A DNA stretch of 64,000 bases from Laspinema sp. D2d. GTDB lineage: Bacteria; Cyanobacteriota; Cyanobacteriia; Cyanobacteriales; Laspinemataceae. This document shows, piece by piece, positions 43,275 through 52,906 of the stretch. Within the stretch, counting starts at the first letter, position 1. Each line of letters begins with the position of its first letter. The notes under the pieces were generated by a model. It was not told the DNA's origin. It saw only the letters and a program-made list of their open reading frames with translations, and did not search any database. The stretch spans positions 48,841 through 112,840 of the forward strand of contig NZ_JAMXFC010000009.1 in the NCBI RefSeq assembly GCF_025370755.1. Direction: 5' to 3'. Position numbers and translations under genes: made by a program.

Positions 43275-44438
43275 ATGCGTTTACCTCAAAAATTAATGCT
43301 TCTCGGGTCCGGCGAACTGGGGAAAGAATTTACGATCGCCGCTCAACGTCTCGGGAATACAGTTATTGCTGTTGATCGCTATGCGAATGCTCCCGCAATG
43401 CAAGTTGCGGATTATTCGGAAGTGATTTCTATGTTAAATCCGGACGATTTGGAACGCATCGTCAATCACCATCAGCCTAATTTTATTATTCCCGAAATTG
43501 AAGCCATTCGCACAGAAAAATTGCTAGAATTTGAGAAAGATCGGGGCATTGTGGTTATTCCCACGGCGAAGGCAACCAACTACACCATGAATCGCGATCG
43601 CATTCGGGAACTCGCCCATCGAGAATTGGGCATTAGAACTGCTAAATATGCTTATGCTACCACCTTAGAGGAATTAATCGCCGCTTCAGAAGAAATCGGA
43701 TTTCCCAATGTGGTTAAACCCGTGATGTCTTCTTCCGGAAAAGGTCAATCAACGGTACGCGATCGCAGCGAAGTAGAGGCATCCTGGAACTATGCGATCG
43801 CCGGTTCCCGAGGGGATACTCAAAAACTAATTGTTGAGGAATTCATTGAGTTTGAACTCGAAATTACTCTCCTCACAATCCGCCAGTGGGATAGTCCCAC
43901 CTTGTTTTGTCCGGCGATCGGTCATCGTCAGGAACGAGGCGACTATCAAGAATCTTGGCAACCGGCAGATATTTCACTAGAACGAATCCAAGAAGCAGAG
44001 GCGATCGCTCAAAAAGTTACCGATGCTTTAGGCGGTGCAGGTATTTTCGGCGTCGAGTTTTTTATCACTAAAAATGAGACGATTTTTTCCGAACTCTCCC
44101 CCCGTCCCCACGATACCGGCATGGTAACCCTCATCTCCCAAAATCTTAATGAATTTGAGCTTCATCTGAGAGCCATTTTAGGGCTGCCTATTCCTAAAAT
44201 TGAACAATTGGGTCCTTCTGCCAGTGCCGTTATTTTAGCCCAAGACTATTCCGATTCAATTTCTTATCAAGGGGTAGCCGATGCCCTCATCGAACCGGAT
44301 GTTGATTTAAGATTATTTGGTAAACCCGATTCTCGTCCTTTCCGCCGCATGGGAGTCGCTTTAGCAAAAGGTCAAACCATTGCAGAAGCAAGGGCAAAAG
44401 CAACCCGGGCGGCTAATACTGTCAAAATTGGCAAATAA
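43275..44438 (+). CDS. purT: Formate-dependent phosphoribosylglycinamide formyltransferase
   Basis: A 387-residue ATP-grasp enzyme that makes formyl-GAR from GAR, formate and ATP in purine synthesis. The N-terminus [20 protein letters not shown], then [21 protein letters not shown]-like sequence, [12 protein letters not shown] and [20 protein letters not shown] are typical. It is complete, with a normal C-terminus ([20 protein letters not shown]). Confidence 0.97.
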   Translation: MRLPQKLMLLGSGELGKEFTIAAQRLGNTVIAVDRYANAPAMQVADYSEVISMLNPDDLERIVNHHQPNFIIPEIEAIRTEKLLEFEKDRGIVVIPTAKATNYTMNRDRIRELAHRELGIRTAKYAYATTLEELIAASEEIGFPNVVKPVMSSSGKGQSTVRDRSEVEASWNYAIAGSRGDTQKLIVEEFIEFELEITLLTIRQWDSPTLFCPAIGHRQERGDYQESWQPADISLERIQEAEAIAQKVTDALGGAGIFGVEFFITKNETIFSELSPRPHDTGMVTLISQNLNEFELHLRAILGLPIPKIEQLGPSASAVILAQDYSDSISYQGVADALIEPDVDLRLFGKPDSRPFRRMGVALAKGQTIAEARAKATRAANTVKIGK

Positions 44439-44453
44439 TCCCTGAAAAAGCCT

Positions 44454-44575
44454 AGGGCATCGGTACAGAAACAGGAAAAACTGGGGTTTTTGGCAATATT
44501 TCTGCCCTTTAACACCCAGTTTGGGCCAAAAGCCAGGTTTTTGCTGTTCCTTCTTTAATCCGATACCGATGCCCT
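44454..44575. repeat. ~120-bp foldback element after purT
   Basis: AGGGCATCGGTA (44454-44465) and TACCGATGCCCT (44564-44575) are perfect inverted ends. Inside, GAAACAGGAAAAACTGG and its partner AGGTTTTTGCTGTTCC are imperfectly complementary. It looks like a small non-coding MITE-like foldback; the 73-codon frame across it is not convincing. Confidence 0.65.
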
Positions 44576-44750
44576 CAATCAATGACTCGCCCAGGGGGCT
44601 AAATTTAACCTTAAATGTTGGACTGCCAGATTCTTGGTAACTCTGTCTGGGGGATGAGGGATAAATCTCTCTAGTGAGGGAGCCAGTTTTTCCTTTTATT
44701 TTTGGATAATAGTAACAGTTTCTAAATAAACCCTCCTACTATCGGCGTGC

Positions 44751-44778
44751 CTTAGTCTTGGCTTTTGCCAGGACTAAG
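44751..44778 (+). terminator. Hairpin, possible terminator
   Basis: CTTAGTCTTGGC (44751-44762) pairs with GCCAGGACTAAG (44767-44778), with one G-T wobble, around TTTT. A T-rich CATTCTTTCT follows. Confidence 0.6.
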
Positions 44779-44973
44779 CATTCTTTCTACAGATTAATTG
44801 AAGGGTAGAAGACTTAAAGAAATATTTTTAGGGGTTCTTAATTTAAACCCCTCCATTATTTTAAACGATACTTCCATCAAAATTTTAGAGTTTTTTTCCA
44901 TCTGTTTCTGACTTTATTGATGAATTCCCGTTAAGCCAGCCCATTAGAAATAAATCAAGGAGAATCCCTTAAA

Positions 44974-45666
44974 ATGTTAAACAATTTAAAAGCCAGCTTA
45001 ATAGCATCTGGAGTTGTGGCGTTAATGCTGCCTGTTTCCAAAGTGGCGATCGCCCAAGAATATCCCGGTTGTTTTATGATTGATTCTTCCGGCCAAGCCC
45101 TGAATCTCAATAATCTCTGTGAACCTCCCTTGCAAACCGCCAGACCGGGCAACCTCGCCCCCGGACAAGGGGAAAATGTCCCAGGGGCCGAGGTAGGAAC
45201 CCCCGGTCAGGTCCAAACCCTCCCCGATGGCAGCACTCTTCAAACCCTCCCGGATGGTACGACTATTCAAACCCTCCCCAATGGCACAACAGTGACAACT
45301 CGGACGGGTTCTAACCCGATTCAAACCCTGCCCGGACAAGCCCCACAAGGTATTCCCACTCCTCAGCAGGTTTCTCCAGGGACTTCCACTCAGCAGCAAG
45401 TTTCTCCAGGGACTTCCACTCAGCAGCAGGTTTCTCCAGGGACTCCCACTCAGCAGCAAGTTTCCCCAGGGACTTCCACTCAGCAGCAGGTTTCTCCAGG
45501 GACTCCCACTCAGCAGCAGGTTTCTCCAGGGACTCCCGTTCAAACGAATCCTGAGAATTTTCAAGTTAATCCTGGGGTTCAGCAGCAAGTCAATCCCGGA
45601 GTTCAGCAGCAAATTAGTCCCGGAGTTCAGCCGCAACAACAGCAAATTAGTCCCGGGGTACAGTAA
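44974..45666 (+). CDS. Secreted low-complexity Gln/Pro/Thr repeat protein
   Basis: A 230-residue protein with a signal peptide (about 1-27, ending KVAIAQ|EYPG). The mature part begins with EYPGCFMIDSSGQALNLNNL and CEPP, a short cysteine-containing head seen in other cyanobacterial secreted proteins. Then come three 9-residue QTLPDGxTx repeats (DNA period 27), six 10-residue QQQVSPGT(S/P)T repeats (DNA period 30, 45361-45540) and several NPGVQQQ repeats. No catalytic motif is present. The near-identical DNA repeats imply length variation between strains. Function unknown; it is perhaps an envelope or matrix protein. Confidence 0.8.
   Translation: MLNNLKASLIASGVVALMLPVSKVAIAQEYPGCFMIDSSGQALNLNNLCEPPLQTARPGNLAPGQGENVPGAEVGTPGQVQTLPDGSTLQTLPDGTTIQTLPNGTTVTTRTGSNPIQTLPGQAPQGIPTPQQVSPGTSTQQQVSPGTSTQQQVSPGTPTQQQVSPGTSTQQQVSPGTPTQQQVSPGTPVQTNPENFQVNPGVQQQVNPGVQQQISPGVQPQQQQISPGVQ
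45361..45540 (+). repeat. 30-bp coding tandem repeat, six copies
   Basis: Units such as CAGCAGCAAGTTTCTCCAGG recur every 30 bases with few substitutions within the secreted protein gene. A 27-bp period (CAAACCCTCCCCGATGGC) precedes it at about 45215-45300. Confidence 0.9.
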
Positions 45667-45675
45667 AGGTTAGAA

Positions 45676-45722
45676 ACCGGGTTTTTTACCCCTGCGCAAC
45701 CCCTTGGGCCTAAAAACCCGGT
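45676..45722 (+). terminator. Terminator built from the AAACCGGGTTTTT repeat
   Basis: ACCGGGTTTTT (45676-45686) pairs with AAAAACCCGGT (45712-45722), starting ten bases after the stop of the secreted repeat protein. It is another copy of the dispersed AGAAACCGGGTTT motif used as a terminator. Confidence 0.6.
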
Positions 45723-45851
45723 GTTTTGTCTGCTGATCTCTAATACTGTACGGACCCCCAGCCGTTCCCGGTAAACCACTCCGTCATCAGGGGAGGCCAG
45801 CCGATTGCGTATGATAGAGGGAGACCTTCAACCCCTATACTGATAAATTCC

Positions 45852-47645
45852 GTGTCAGTCAATCGCACTATGACCCGTAAGCATTCAGGGCATCCCTTGG
45901 GGCGTCTGCTGGAATATGGACATCAATATCGCGTTCAAATCTGGCAGGCGATCGCCTGTTCTATTCTCAATAAATTGTTTGACTTGGCACCTCCGGCCCT
46001 GATTGGGGCGGCAGTAGATGTGGTTGTCAATGAAGAAAACTCTTTCGTTGCCCGATTTGGAGTGACTGATGTCTTAGGACAATTGCTGATTCTCAGTGGG
46101 CTAACCTTTATTGTTTGGGTGTTGGAATCGGTCTTTCAGTATGCTTACGATCGCCTCTGGCGGAATCTGGCCCAAACCCTACAACATGATTTACGCCTGG
46201 ATGTTTATCGCCACTTACAAGACCTAGATTTGGCCTATTTTGAGGAGCGTTCTACTGGCGGTTTTATGTCTATCTTAAATGATGATATTAACCAATTAGA
46301 ACGCTTTTTGGATGTCGGGGCGAATGAAATTCTCCAGGTCGTCACTACGGTGATTATCATTGGCACTGTCTTTTTTGTGTTAGCGCCGTCGGTGGCCTGG
46401 ATGGCACTCTTACCGATGCCTTTTATTATTTGGGGTTCGATCGCCTTTCAGAAATTGCTCACCCCGCGCTATGCTGAAGTTCGAGAACAGGTCAGTTTGC
46501 TCAATAGCCAACTCAGCAATAATTTAAGTGGAATTACCACGATTAAAAGCTATACGGCTGAGGTTTATGAGAGCAAACGTATTGGACGATTGAGCGAAAA
46601 TTATCGTCAAAGCAATCGACGCGCAATTGCTTTATCGGCGGCGTTTATTCCCTTAATTAGAATTATTATTCTGGTGGCTTTTACTGCAACCTTATTATTT
46701 GGGGGTCTAGCTACGGTAGAAGGGAATCTGGCGGTGGGAACGTACAGTGTTTTAATCTTTTTAACTCAGCGGTTATTATGGCCGTTAACGCGGTTGGGTC
46801 AGACTTTAGATTTGTATCAACGGGCAACGGCTTCTGTCGCCCGCGTGATGAATTTATTAGATACCCCGATCGCCACCCATCCGGGGAACAAACCGTTACC
46901 GTTTCAGACAGTACGGGGCGAAATTCAATGGCGAGATGTTAGCTTTGCTTATTTTGAGCGCAATCCGGTGATTAATCACTTATCCCTAGAGATTCCTGCC
47001 GGAAAAACTATTGCTTTAGTGGGCGCGACAGGTTCGGGGAAAAGTACAGTGGTGAAGCTGTTGCTGCGACTGTATGAAATTCAGTCCGGAAGTATTACCT
47101 TAGATGGGATAGAATTGCGCGATATTCAGTTGCAGGATTTGCGACGGGCGATCGGGTTAGTGAGTCAGGATGTGTTTTTATTTCATGGAACTGTCGCTGA
47201 AAATATCATTTATGGCAGTTTTGATGCCAGCTACGAGGATGCAATTGAAGCAGCAAAACTAGCAGAAGCTCATGATTTTATTATGGAACTGCCCCAAGGG
47301 TATGACACCATTGTAGGAGAACGGGGGCAGAAACTTTCTGGGGGACAACGACAACGGTTGGCGATCGCCCGGGCCCTGTTGAAAAATCCGCCGATTTTGA
47401 TTTTAGATGAAGCGACATCAGCGGTGGATAATGAAACGGAAGCGGCGATCGGGCGTTCGTTGGAACGAATTACGCAAAACCGCACAACGATTGCGATCGC
47501 CCATCGTCTCTCTACCATCCGAAATGCGGATTGCATTTATGTCATGGATCGGGGAGAATTGGTAGAACGCGGCACTCATGAGGAACTTCTGGAACGAGGA
47601 GGGATTTATGCAGGGTTATGGCGTGTACAAATGGGTTTAAAATAA
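45852..47645 (+). CDS. ABC transporter, fused permease and ATPase
   Basis: A 597-residue half-transporter with six membrane helices (about 25-310). The ATPase is complete: Walker A GATGSGKST, signature LSGGQRQRLAIARALL, Walker B ILILDEATSAVD and switch His AIAHRLST. It starts at GTG 45852; ATG at 45870 (MTRKHSG) is an alternative. The canonical Glu contrasts with the Asp in the exporter at 30070-31815, so the two could form a heterodimer although they are 14 kb apart. The substrate is unknown (lipid or drug class). Confidence 0.92.
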   Translation: MSVNRTMTRKHSGHPLGRLLEYGHQYRVQIWQAIACSILNKLFDLAPPALIGAAVDVVVNEENSFVARFGVTDVLGQLLILSGLTFIVWVLESVFQYAYDRLWRNLAQTLQHDLRLDVYRHLQDLDLAYFEERSTGGFMSILNDDINQLERFLDVGANEILQVVTTVIIIGTVFFVLAPSVAWMALLPMPFIIWGSIAFQKLLTPRYAEVREQVSLLNSQLSNNLSGITTIKSYTAEVYESKRIGRLSENYRQSNRRAIALSAAFIPLIRIIILVAFTATLLFGGLATVEGNLAVGTYSVLIFLTQRLLWPLTRLGQTLDLYQRATASVARVMNLLDTPIATHPGNKPLPFQTVRGEIQWRDVSFAYFERNPVINHLSLEIPAGKTIALVGATGSGKSTVVKLLLRLYEIQSGSITLDGIELRDIQLQDLRRAIGLVSQDVFLFHGTVAENIIYGSFDASYEDAIEAAKLAEAHDFIMELPQGYDTIVGERGQKLSGGQRQRLAIARALLKNPPILILDEATSAVDNETEAAIGRSLERITQNRTTIAIAHRLSTIRNADCIYVMDRGELVERGTHEELLERGGIYAGLWRVQMGLK

Positions 47646-47682
47646 TCCAATTTATCCAATCGCAACGCAAGAGTAAATAGCA

Positions 47683-48120
47683 ATGACTGGTTTTTTACCG
47701 GGGAACCTTCAGCCAGAGAAAGCCGAGGACCGATGGCGTTATGAATTAGCGGATTTTGCCAAAGCTCACCAACAGGAATTAGCCGCTCTTTCCTGGGGCC
47801 TCTGGCTAGAAAATCAACATAATGGCAGCGTGATGGGAATCGACTTACAACCCACACCCCATTTTATTTACTGCCCAAAAGAGGCGGTGCTTAAACTCAA
47901 TGAAACCGTGGGGAGTTTCTTACAAGAAGTCGTGGGAATTGTTGAGGGGTTTAATCCAGAAACTGAGGTGCTTCTCGTGGGGATTAATCAAGGGCAGCTA
48001 AAGGTGATAGAATTTGTCACCGATCCACCCCCTCCCCAATGTTTTGAAATGATATCTACGGATGTGGATACGTTATTGGACCGATTAGAACAGGGTCTGG
48101 CAGAACGGGTCAAAGGGTAA
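47683..48120 (+). CDS. Cyanobacterial hypothetical protein
   Basis: A 145-residue soluble protein with no family I recognise. It is mixed alpha/beta, with WRYELADFAKAHQQELAALS, SWGLWLENQHNGSVMGIDL and TEVLLVGINQGQLKVIEF. It starts 37 bases after the ABC transporter stop and may be cotranscribed with it. Its stop is four bases from the convergent kinase gene. Confidence 0.75.
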   Translation: MTGFLPGNLQPEKAEDRWRYELADFAKAHQQELAALSWGLWLENQHNGSVMGIDLQPTPHFIYCPKEAVLKLNETVGSFLQEVVGIVEGFNPETEVLLVGINQGQLKVIEFVTDPPPPQCFEMISTDVDTLLDRLEQGLAERVKG

Positions 48121-48123
48121 GCG

Positions 48124-49245
48124 TTACAGGACTGGGTTGAGGGGAAGGGTAACGGTAAACGTCGTCCCTTGACCCAGTTGGCTTTCCACGGTAATTTGAC
48201 CCTGATGCAAATCCACGGACCGTTTGGCGATCGCCAATCCTAACCCGGTTCCGGGAATGGTTCCCACATTAGAAGCCCGAGAAAAGGGGACAAACAAGGT
48301 GTTGATTTCTTCAGGGTCAATGCCAATTCCGCGATCGCAGATTTGAAAAACTACCTCATCGAAATCAAAAGATAGGGTAATTAAAATCTCCCCTCCTGCC
48401 GGAGAATACTTAATCGCATTGGCAATTAAATTATTGAACAAATGCCACAGTAATTTTTGGTCGAGGTAGGCGGTCCGAGATTCTCCTTTTTGGGTAAAAA
48501 TTAGGCGATATTCATTTCCAGCACTCAATTGAAAGGTTTCCACAATCCCCTCACAAAACGAGGCCAAATTTAAAGGGGCAGGGTTTAAACTGGTTTTTTG
48601 AAAATCCGCCTTGCCAAATTTTAAAATATCTTCCAGTAACTGATTCAAGCTTTCCGTTGCCGTCACAATTTGTTCCAGATGTTTTTGGGTTTTTTCTGGG
48701 GGCCAATTACCCACATACTCCTGAATTAATTCGGCTGAAGATTGAATCGTCGTCAGGGGATTGCGAAATTCATGAGCTGCCATTGACAAATACTGCGCTT
48801 TAATTTTGCTCACTTCTTCGGCATTATCCCGCTTCTTTTCGGCGGTAGAAACTGCTTTTTTGACCTCCAATTCTGCCTGATGCCGGGAGAGAGCAATTTC
48901 GATAGTTACCCAGAGTTCAGTTTCCCGAAAGGGTTTGAGAATGTACCCCAAAGGCTGAGTTACCTTCGCCCGTTTTAAAGTATTTTCATCGGCATAAGCG
49001 GTCAAATAAACCACCGGAATTTCTAAGGTTTCCCGAATTTTATCCGCTGCCATAATGCCATCCATCAGCCCTTGCAGCATGATATCCATCAACACTAAAT
49101 CCGGCTGATGAATTGCCGCAGCGGCAATGGCTTCTTCTCCGGATGCCACGATATCCACCACCTCATATCCCATTTTTTCTAGGCGCAGGGCAATATCTTC
49201 GGCAATAATGGCTTCATCTTCTACAACCAGAATTTTATGTGACAT
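48124..49245 (-). CDS. Response regulator-histidine kinase (REC-HisKA-HATPase)
   Basis: A 373-residue protein with an N-terminal receiver (phospho-acceptor Asp54 in LVLMDIMLQG) and a coiled coil. A HisKA domain (H-box SMAAHEFRNPLTTIQSS near 160) and HATPase (NAIKYSPAGGE, ICDRGIGIDP, GTGLGLAIAKRS) follow. A receiver in front of a soluble kinase suggests it is switched by phosphotransfer from another kinase. The sensor kinase gene at 49390-51585 lies 144 bases upstream on the same strand and is the natural donor. The kinase half is closely related to that of 57738-60212. Confidence 0.92.
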   Translation of the reverse strand: MSHKILVVEDEAIIAEDIALRLEKMGYEVVDIVASGEEAIAAAAIHQPDLVLMDIMLQGLMDGIMAADKIRETLEIPVVYLTAYADENTLKRAKVTQPLGYILKPFRETELWVTIEIALSRHQAELEVKKAVSTAEKKRDNAEEVSKIKAQYLSMAAHEFRNPLTTIQSSAELIQEYVGNWPPEKTQKHLEQIVTATESLNQLLEDILKFGKADFQKTSLNPAPLNLASFCEGIVETFQLSAGNEYRLIFTQKGESRTAYLDQKLLWHLFNNLIANAIKYSPAGGEILITLSFDFDEVVFQICDRGIGIDPEEINTLFVPFSRASNVGTIPGTGLGLAIAKRSVDLHQGQITVESQLGQGTTFTVTLPLNPVL

Positions 49246-49389
49246 GACAGGTTTCCCCCAACTTTAATCGGTACGATGAGACAGAATTCCTGTCCCTCAA
49301 GTTTTGTGTCAATTATAAAACTGAAATCGCCTGGGGTAAAGCACAAAGAGGTTGGAAATTAAACCTAGTTGCGGGTCCCCGGAACAGCA

Positions 49390-51585
49390 TTAAAGACCTT
49401 GGGGAGAGGGAAAGGTAATTTGAAAGCAAGCTCCGTGACTATTTTTAATATCTAGGGTTCCCCGTAATTGTCGAGTCAGCGCACGGACTAAGCGCAGTCC
49501 TAAAGAGGTGGTTTTTTTGAAGTCTAATTCGTCAGGTAAGCCCCGCCCTGTATCGCGCACCATCAGATTTAATTGCTGATTATCTTGAGCTGTCAATTCA
49601 ATAAAGATGGTTCCTGCTCCCTCATCAATAAAAGCGTGTTTGAGGGAGTTTGACACCAGTTCATTGAGCAATAATCCGCAGGGAATAGCGGTATCTAAGT
49701 TAAGAGAAACATTTTCAATGTGCAGTTTTAAGCGAACTTTTTGCGGGCTAATATTATAGCAGGCAAATAAGTTGCTGGTCAGACTTTCAATATAATCATT
49801 GAAATCTATTTTAGCGAGGGTATCCGAGTGGTAAAGTTTTTCATGAATCAAGGCCATTGAAGCAATGCGGTTCTGACTATCGCGTAAAATTGATAAAATT
49901 CGCGGTTCTTCAATATAAGAACTTTGCAGGGAGAAGATACTGGAAATCACCTGCAAGTTATTTTTGACGCGATGATGCACTTCTTTGAGGAGGAGTTCTT
50001 TTTCTTCGAGGGAGGCTTTAATTTGGAATTGGGCTTTTTTGCGATCGCTCAATTCAACTTGCAGCCGTTCATAAAGTTCTGACTGCTGAATAGCGATGGT
50101 CAGTTGAGTGGCTAGAGAGGCTAAAAGGTCAATTTCCCAGCCTTGCCACTGCCGGGGTCCTGAACATTGATGAGCAATTAATAATCCCCACAGAGTATTT
50201 TTTTCAATGATGGGAACGACCAATTTTGCTCGGACTTCAATGCTTTTCATAAACTCCACTAAACAGGGGAGCACCTGTCCAGCATCCCGATCCACTAAGG
50301 CACAAATTCGTCCTTCGATATACCGTTGATAATTTTCCGTGGGAAACACTTCTGGGGGGAAAACTCGATTTAAGACTTTCAGCCAACCGGGTTTAACAGC
50401 TTCAGCGATCGCACTGCCGGTTCCATCCTCCCAAACACGATAGACGAGGACGCGATCGCACCCGAGCACTTGCTGCACTTCCTCAACGGTGGTGCTCAAA
50501 ATCGCCGTTAAATCCAAAGATTGGCGAATCCGTTGGGCGATCGCCCCCAGCAACCGTTCCCGTTCCACCTGTTGCCGCATCGCCTCTTCCGCCTGTTTGC
50601 GATCGCTGATATTCAACATCACTCCATCGGCAATGACATCCCCATTCTCCATCCAAGTATAATGGGTATTGTCTTGCACCCACTTCAGTTCTCCGGACGC
50701 ACTAATAATGCGAAATTCCTGATGATCCCGGGGTTGTTGTCTCCCCCCGAGGGAGGCAATGCGCTCACGAAACCCCTCGCGATCGTGGGGATGGACCCGG
50801 CCAAATAATCCCCATAAATCGGCCATTGCATCCATTGGGTCGATGCCGGTGAGTTCTTTAATGCCATCGCTGATAAAGGGCACTGTAATTCGTCCATCGG
50901 TGCGCATGATCGCCCGATACATCACCCCAGGCAAGTTGGCGGCGATCGCGGAAAACTGGCGATCGCGTTGCTCTCGTCGGGCAATTTCAATTTCTAGCCG
51001 TTCCACCGTCCGGGCTAATTCCGCAGTTCGCTCTTGTACCAACGCTTCTAGGCTTTGATTTTGGCGATCAATCTTAGAAATCAATTGATCCCGTTCCTGC
51101 TCCGCCTGTTTTTGCTCTGTGATATCTTGTACCAGAGATAAAATCGAAATCGGATGTCCCCCCTCATCTAACAGCGCGGAATTATGCCACTCACACCAAA
51201 TTACTTCCCCGTCTTTTGTATAGTTTCGGTGATAAACCACATTGTGAGATTCTTCTCCCTCAATGAGGCGAGTGACGGCTTCCGCAACTAAGCCTTCATC
51301 TTCCGGATAGTTACAAGGCCACTGTTGCCGAGGAATACCGATGACCTCTGCCGCCTTCCAACCCAGAATTTTTTCGGCTTGGGACGACCACCGCTTTACT
51401 CCGATCTCACAATCCCACTCGATCGCCCCTAGGGGAAAATTTTCTACATGAAAGGTTAATCTTTGGTAAGCCTGCCGCAGTTCTTCTTGATTCGATGGGA
51501 GACTTTCCCTACCCTCCAAGGGGGGACGGGTGGGGGCGGCCCAGTTAGTCATCCGGTTCTCTGGCTGTTGGCTAAAATTTTGCAT
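49390..51585 (-). CDS. PAS-PAS-GAF sensor histidine kinase (HisKA_2 type)
   Basis: A 731-residue soluble sensor. PAS domains lie at about 45-165 and 215-330. A phytochrome/cyanobacteriochrome-like GAF (about 345-515) follows, then a HisKA_2 kinase with [20 protein letters not shown] and an HATPase ([25 protein letters not shown]). The GAF keeps [22 protein letters not shown] and IAIQQSELY. At the bilin site it reads PCLVEF: Cys441 is present but the usual next His is Leu, and the DxCF position reads PPEVF. Bilin binding is therefore possible but doubtful. It probably signals to the downstream receiver-kinase gene. Confidence 0.9.
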   Translation of the reverse strand: MQNFSQQPENRMTNWAAPTRPPLEGRESLPSNQEELRQAYQRLTFHVENFPLGAIEWDCEIGVKRWSSQAEKILGWKAAEVIGIPRQQWPCNYPEDEGLVAEAVTRLIEGEESHNVVYHRNYTKDGEVIWCEWHNSALLDEGGHPISILSLVQDITEQKQAEQERDQLISKIDRQNQSLEALVQERTAELARTVERLEIEIARREQRDRQFSAIAANLPGVMYRAIMRTDGRITVPFISDGIKELTGIDPMDAMADLWGLFGRVHPHDREGFRERIASLGGRQQPRDHQEFRIISASGELKWVQDNTHYTWMENGDVIADGVMLNISDRKQAEEAMRQQVERERLLGAIAQRIRQSLDLTAILSTTVEEVQQVLGCDRVLVYRVWEDGTGSAIAEAVKPGWLKVLNRVFPPEVFPTENYQRYIEGRICALVDRDAGQVLPCLVEFMKSIEVRAKLVVPIIEKNTLWGLLIAHQCSGPRQWQGWEIDLLASLATQLTIAIQQSELYERLQVELSDRKKAQFQIKASLEEKELLLKEVHHRVKNNLQVISSIFSLQSSYIEEPRILSILRDSQNRIASMALIHEKLYHSDTLAKIDFNDYIESLTSNLFACYNISPQKVRLKLHIENVSLNLDTAIPCGLLLNELVSNSLKHAFIDEGAGTIFIELTAQDNQQLNLMVRDTGRGLPDELDFKKTTSLGLRLVRALTRQLRGTLDIKNSHGACFQITFPSPQGL

Positions 51586-51930
51586 TCCTTCCTTCCCGAA
51601 CTCAAACCCCTCAAGGTTTCACAACTGCTATTTTCCAGCGGCAGTGGCTTTCCTGACGACCTCCAGCCGAGAACCCCAAACCATCTCGGGGGTCGAGTTT
51701 TGGTCCCTGACGCTTTCCAGATTTGGCCTGAACCCGCCGGTTTTTTGGACTCCCAAGGGAGGAATTCCGTTAATCCTAGGCTTTCACGACAAAAATCCCA
51801 GAGAGTTTACGTCAGGGTGGGCACTGCCTGCATTCCCTAATTTTAGGGTTTGCCATCTCTTTATATTCTGTCGTGAAAAAGACCCAGTTGCCAAAAAAGT
51901 TTGACAACTGGAGAACAGCAGGGGAGAAGT
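51586..51930. other. Intergenic region, no gene recognised
   Basis: About 345 bases upstream of the PAS-GAF kinase gene and after the alpha/beta hydrolase gene. Open frames on the plus strand (51463-51904) are not protein-like. No repeat family or hairpin stands out. Confidence 0.4.
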
Positions 51931-52821
51931 TCAGGACCTTCCCCATTCCAGAATGTGCTTCGCCGTCATCTGGGGTTGTTCTAAATGAGGAACGTGACCA
52001 CAGTTGGGAATCCAGATTAGCTTACTTGAAGCGATCGCTTCTGAGAATTTGTAAGCATCTGCTGTTCCCAAAATTTGGTCATCTTCTCCCCATAAAATTA
52101 GAGTCGGTTTCTCTACCTGCTCAATTTTATCCGCTAAAAAGTTGTAACCGCCGCTTTTGGTAAAAGCAATTGTACCGTGATCCCACCCCGGCATCTGTAA
52201 ATGGAGACTCGCACAAGCGGCGGCATCTGCTGACGCTAACGCGCGATCGCAATACGCTTTCAAACTGATTTGTTGGCGAATTCGAGGATTTCTTAAAAAT
52301 TGGGTTGCCAAATACCCCAAGGGAGGAAACATCATTTTCCCCATTGCCGGACCCTTGGCAAAACCGGCACTATCAATTAATACCAATTTTTCCACCGCAT
52401 TGGGGTAAGATAGGGTAAAATCGAGGGCCGCTGCACCTCCCATCGATACCCCTACTAAAATCATCGGCTGTTGAATGAACTGAGTCCAAAATTCATATAA
52501 ATGGGTTTTAATTGCCCGGGGTGTAATCGGGATTTCTGGCAGGCGATGGGTAAATCCAAATCCCAATAAATCCATCGCCCAAGTTTCCTGTTCCCCTGCC
52601 AGCAACGGCAGCAAACGGCGAAACTCAAACACGGAACTATCAAACCCATGTAGCAACAAAATCGGCGAACCCCCTTGACCTTCCCGAACAAAACTCGTGG
52701 GAATTGGGCGATCGCTCAAGGAAGTCAGGATATCCTGACATTCAATGCTCTGTGCCAGGGCGATCGAAGTGGATTCAGTCAAAAACTCAACAGCAGAAGG
52801 CAGAAAACTCGGAAACATCAT
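51931..52821 (-). CDS. Alpha/beta hydrolase
   Basis: A 296-residue alpha/beta hydrolase with an intact triad: nucleophile Ser in GVSMGGAAALDF, Asp in ILWGEDDQIL and His in NCGHVPHLEQP. The oxyanion loop is LLLHGFDSSVFEFRRLLP. The substrate is unknown; the family includes esterases, haloperoxidases and lipases. The start MMFPSFLPSAVEFL is close to the divergent GH57 gene at 52907. Confidence 0.88.
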   Translation of the reverse strand: MMFPSFLPSAVEFLTESTSIALAQSIECQDILTSLSDRPIPTSFVREGQGGSPILLLHGFDSSVFEFRRLLPLLAGEQETWAMDLLGFGFTHRLPEIPITPRAIKTHLYEFWTQFIQQPMILVGVSMGGAAALDFTLSYPNAVEKLVLIDSAGFAKGPAMGKMMFPPLGYLATQFLRNPRIRQQISLKAYCDRALASADAAACASLHLQMPGWDHGTIAFTKSGGYNFLADKIEQVEKPTLILWGEDDQILGTADAYKFSEAIASSKLIWIPNCGHVPHLEQPQMTAKHILEWGRS

Positions 52822-52906
52822 TTTAGCTAGAGTCCAAAAGTGTCAGTTGCAAGACACTCAATCAACGGTAAACTAAAAATAGCACGTCAAAGCAGCAATT
52901 AAAATT

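Larger units (their letters stand above)
44439..44973. other. Intergenic region between purT and the repetitive secreted protein
   Basis: About 535 bases. It contains the foldback at 44454-44575 and a terminator-like hairpin at 44751-44778. The rest is AT-rich, with AAGGAGAAT before the next ATG. No gene is seen. Confidence 0.5.

Noticed and set aside
45022-45645. 207-codon minus-strand frame opposite the secreted repeat protein
   Set aside because: A shadow of the 30-bp repeat; the plus frame has a signal peptide and ribosome-binding site.
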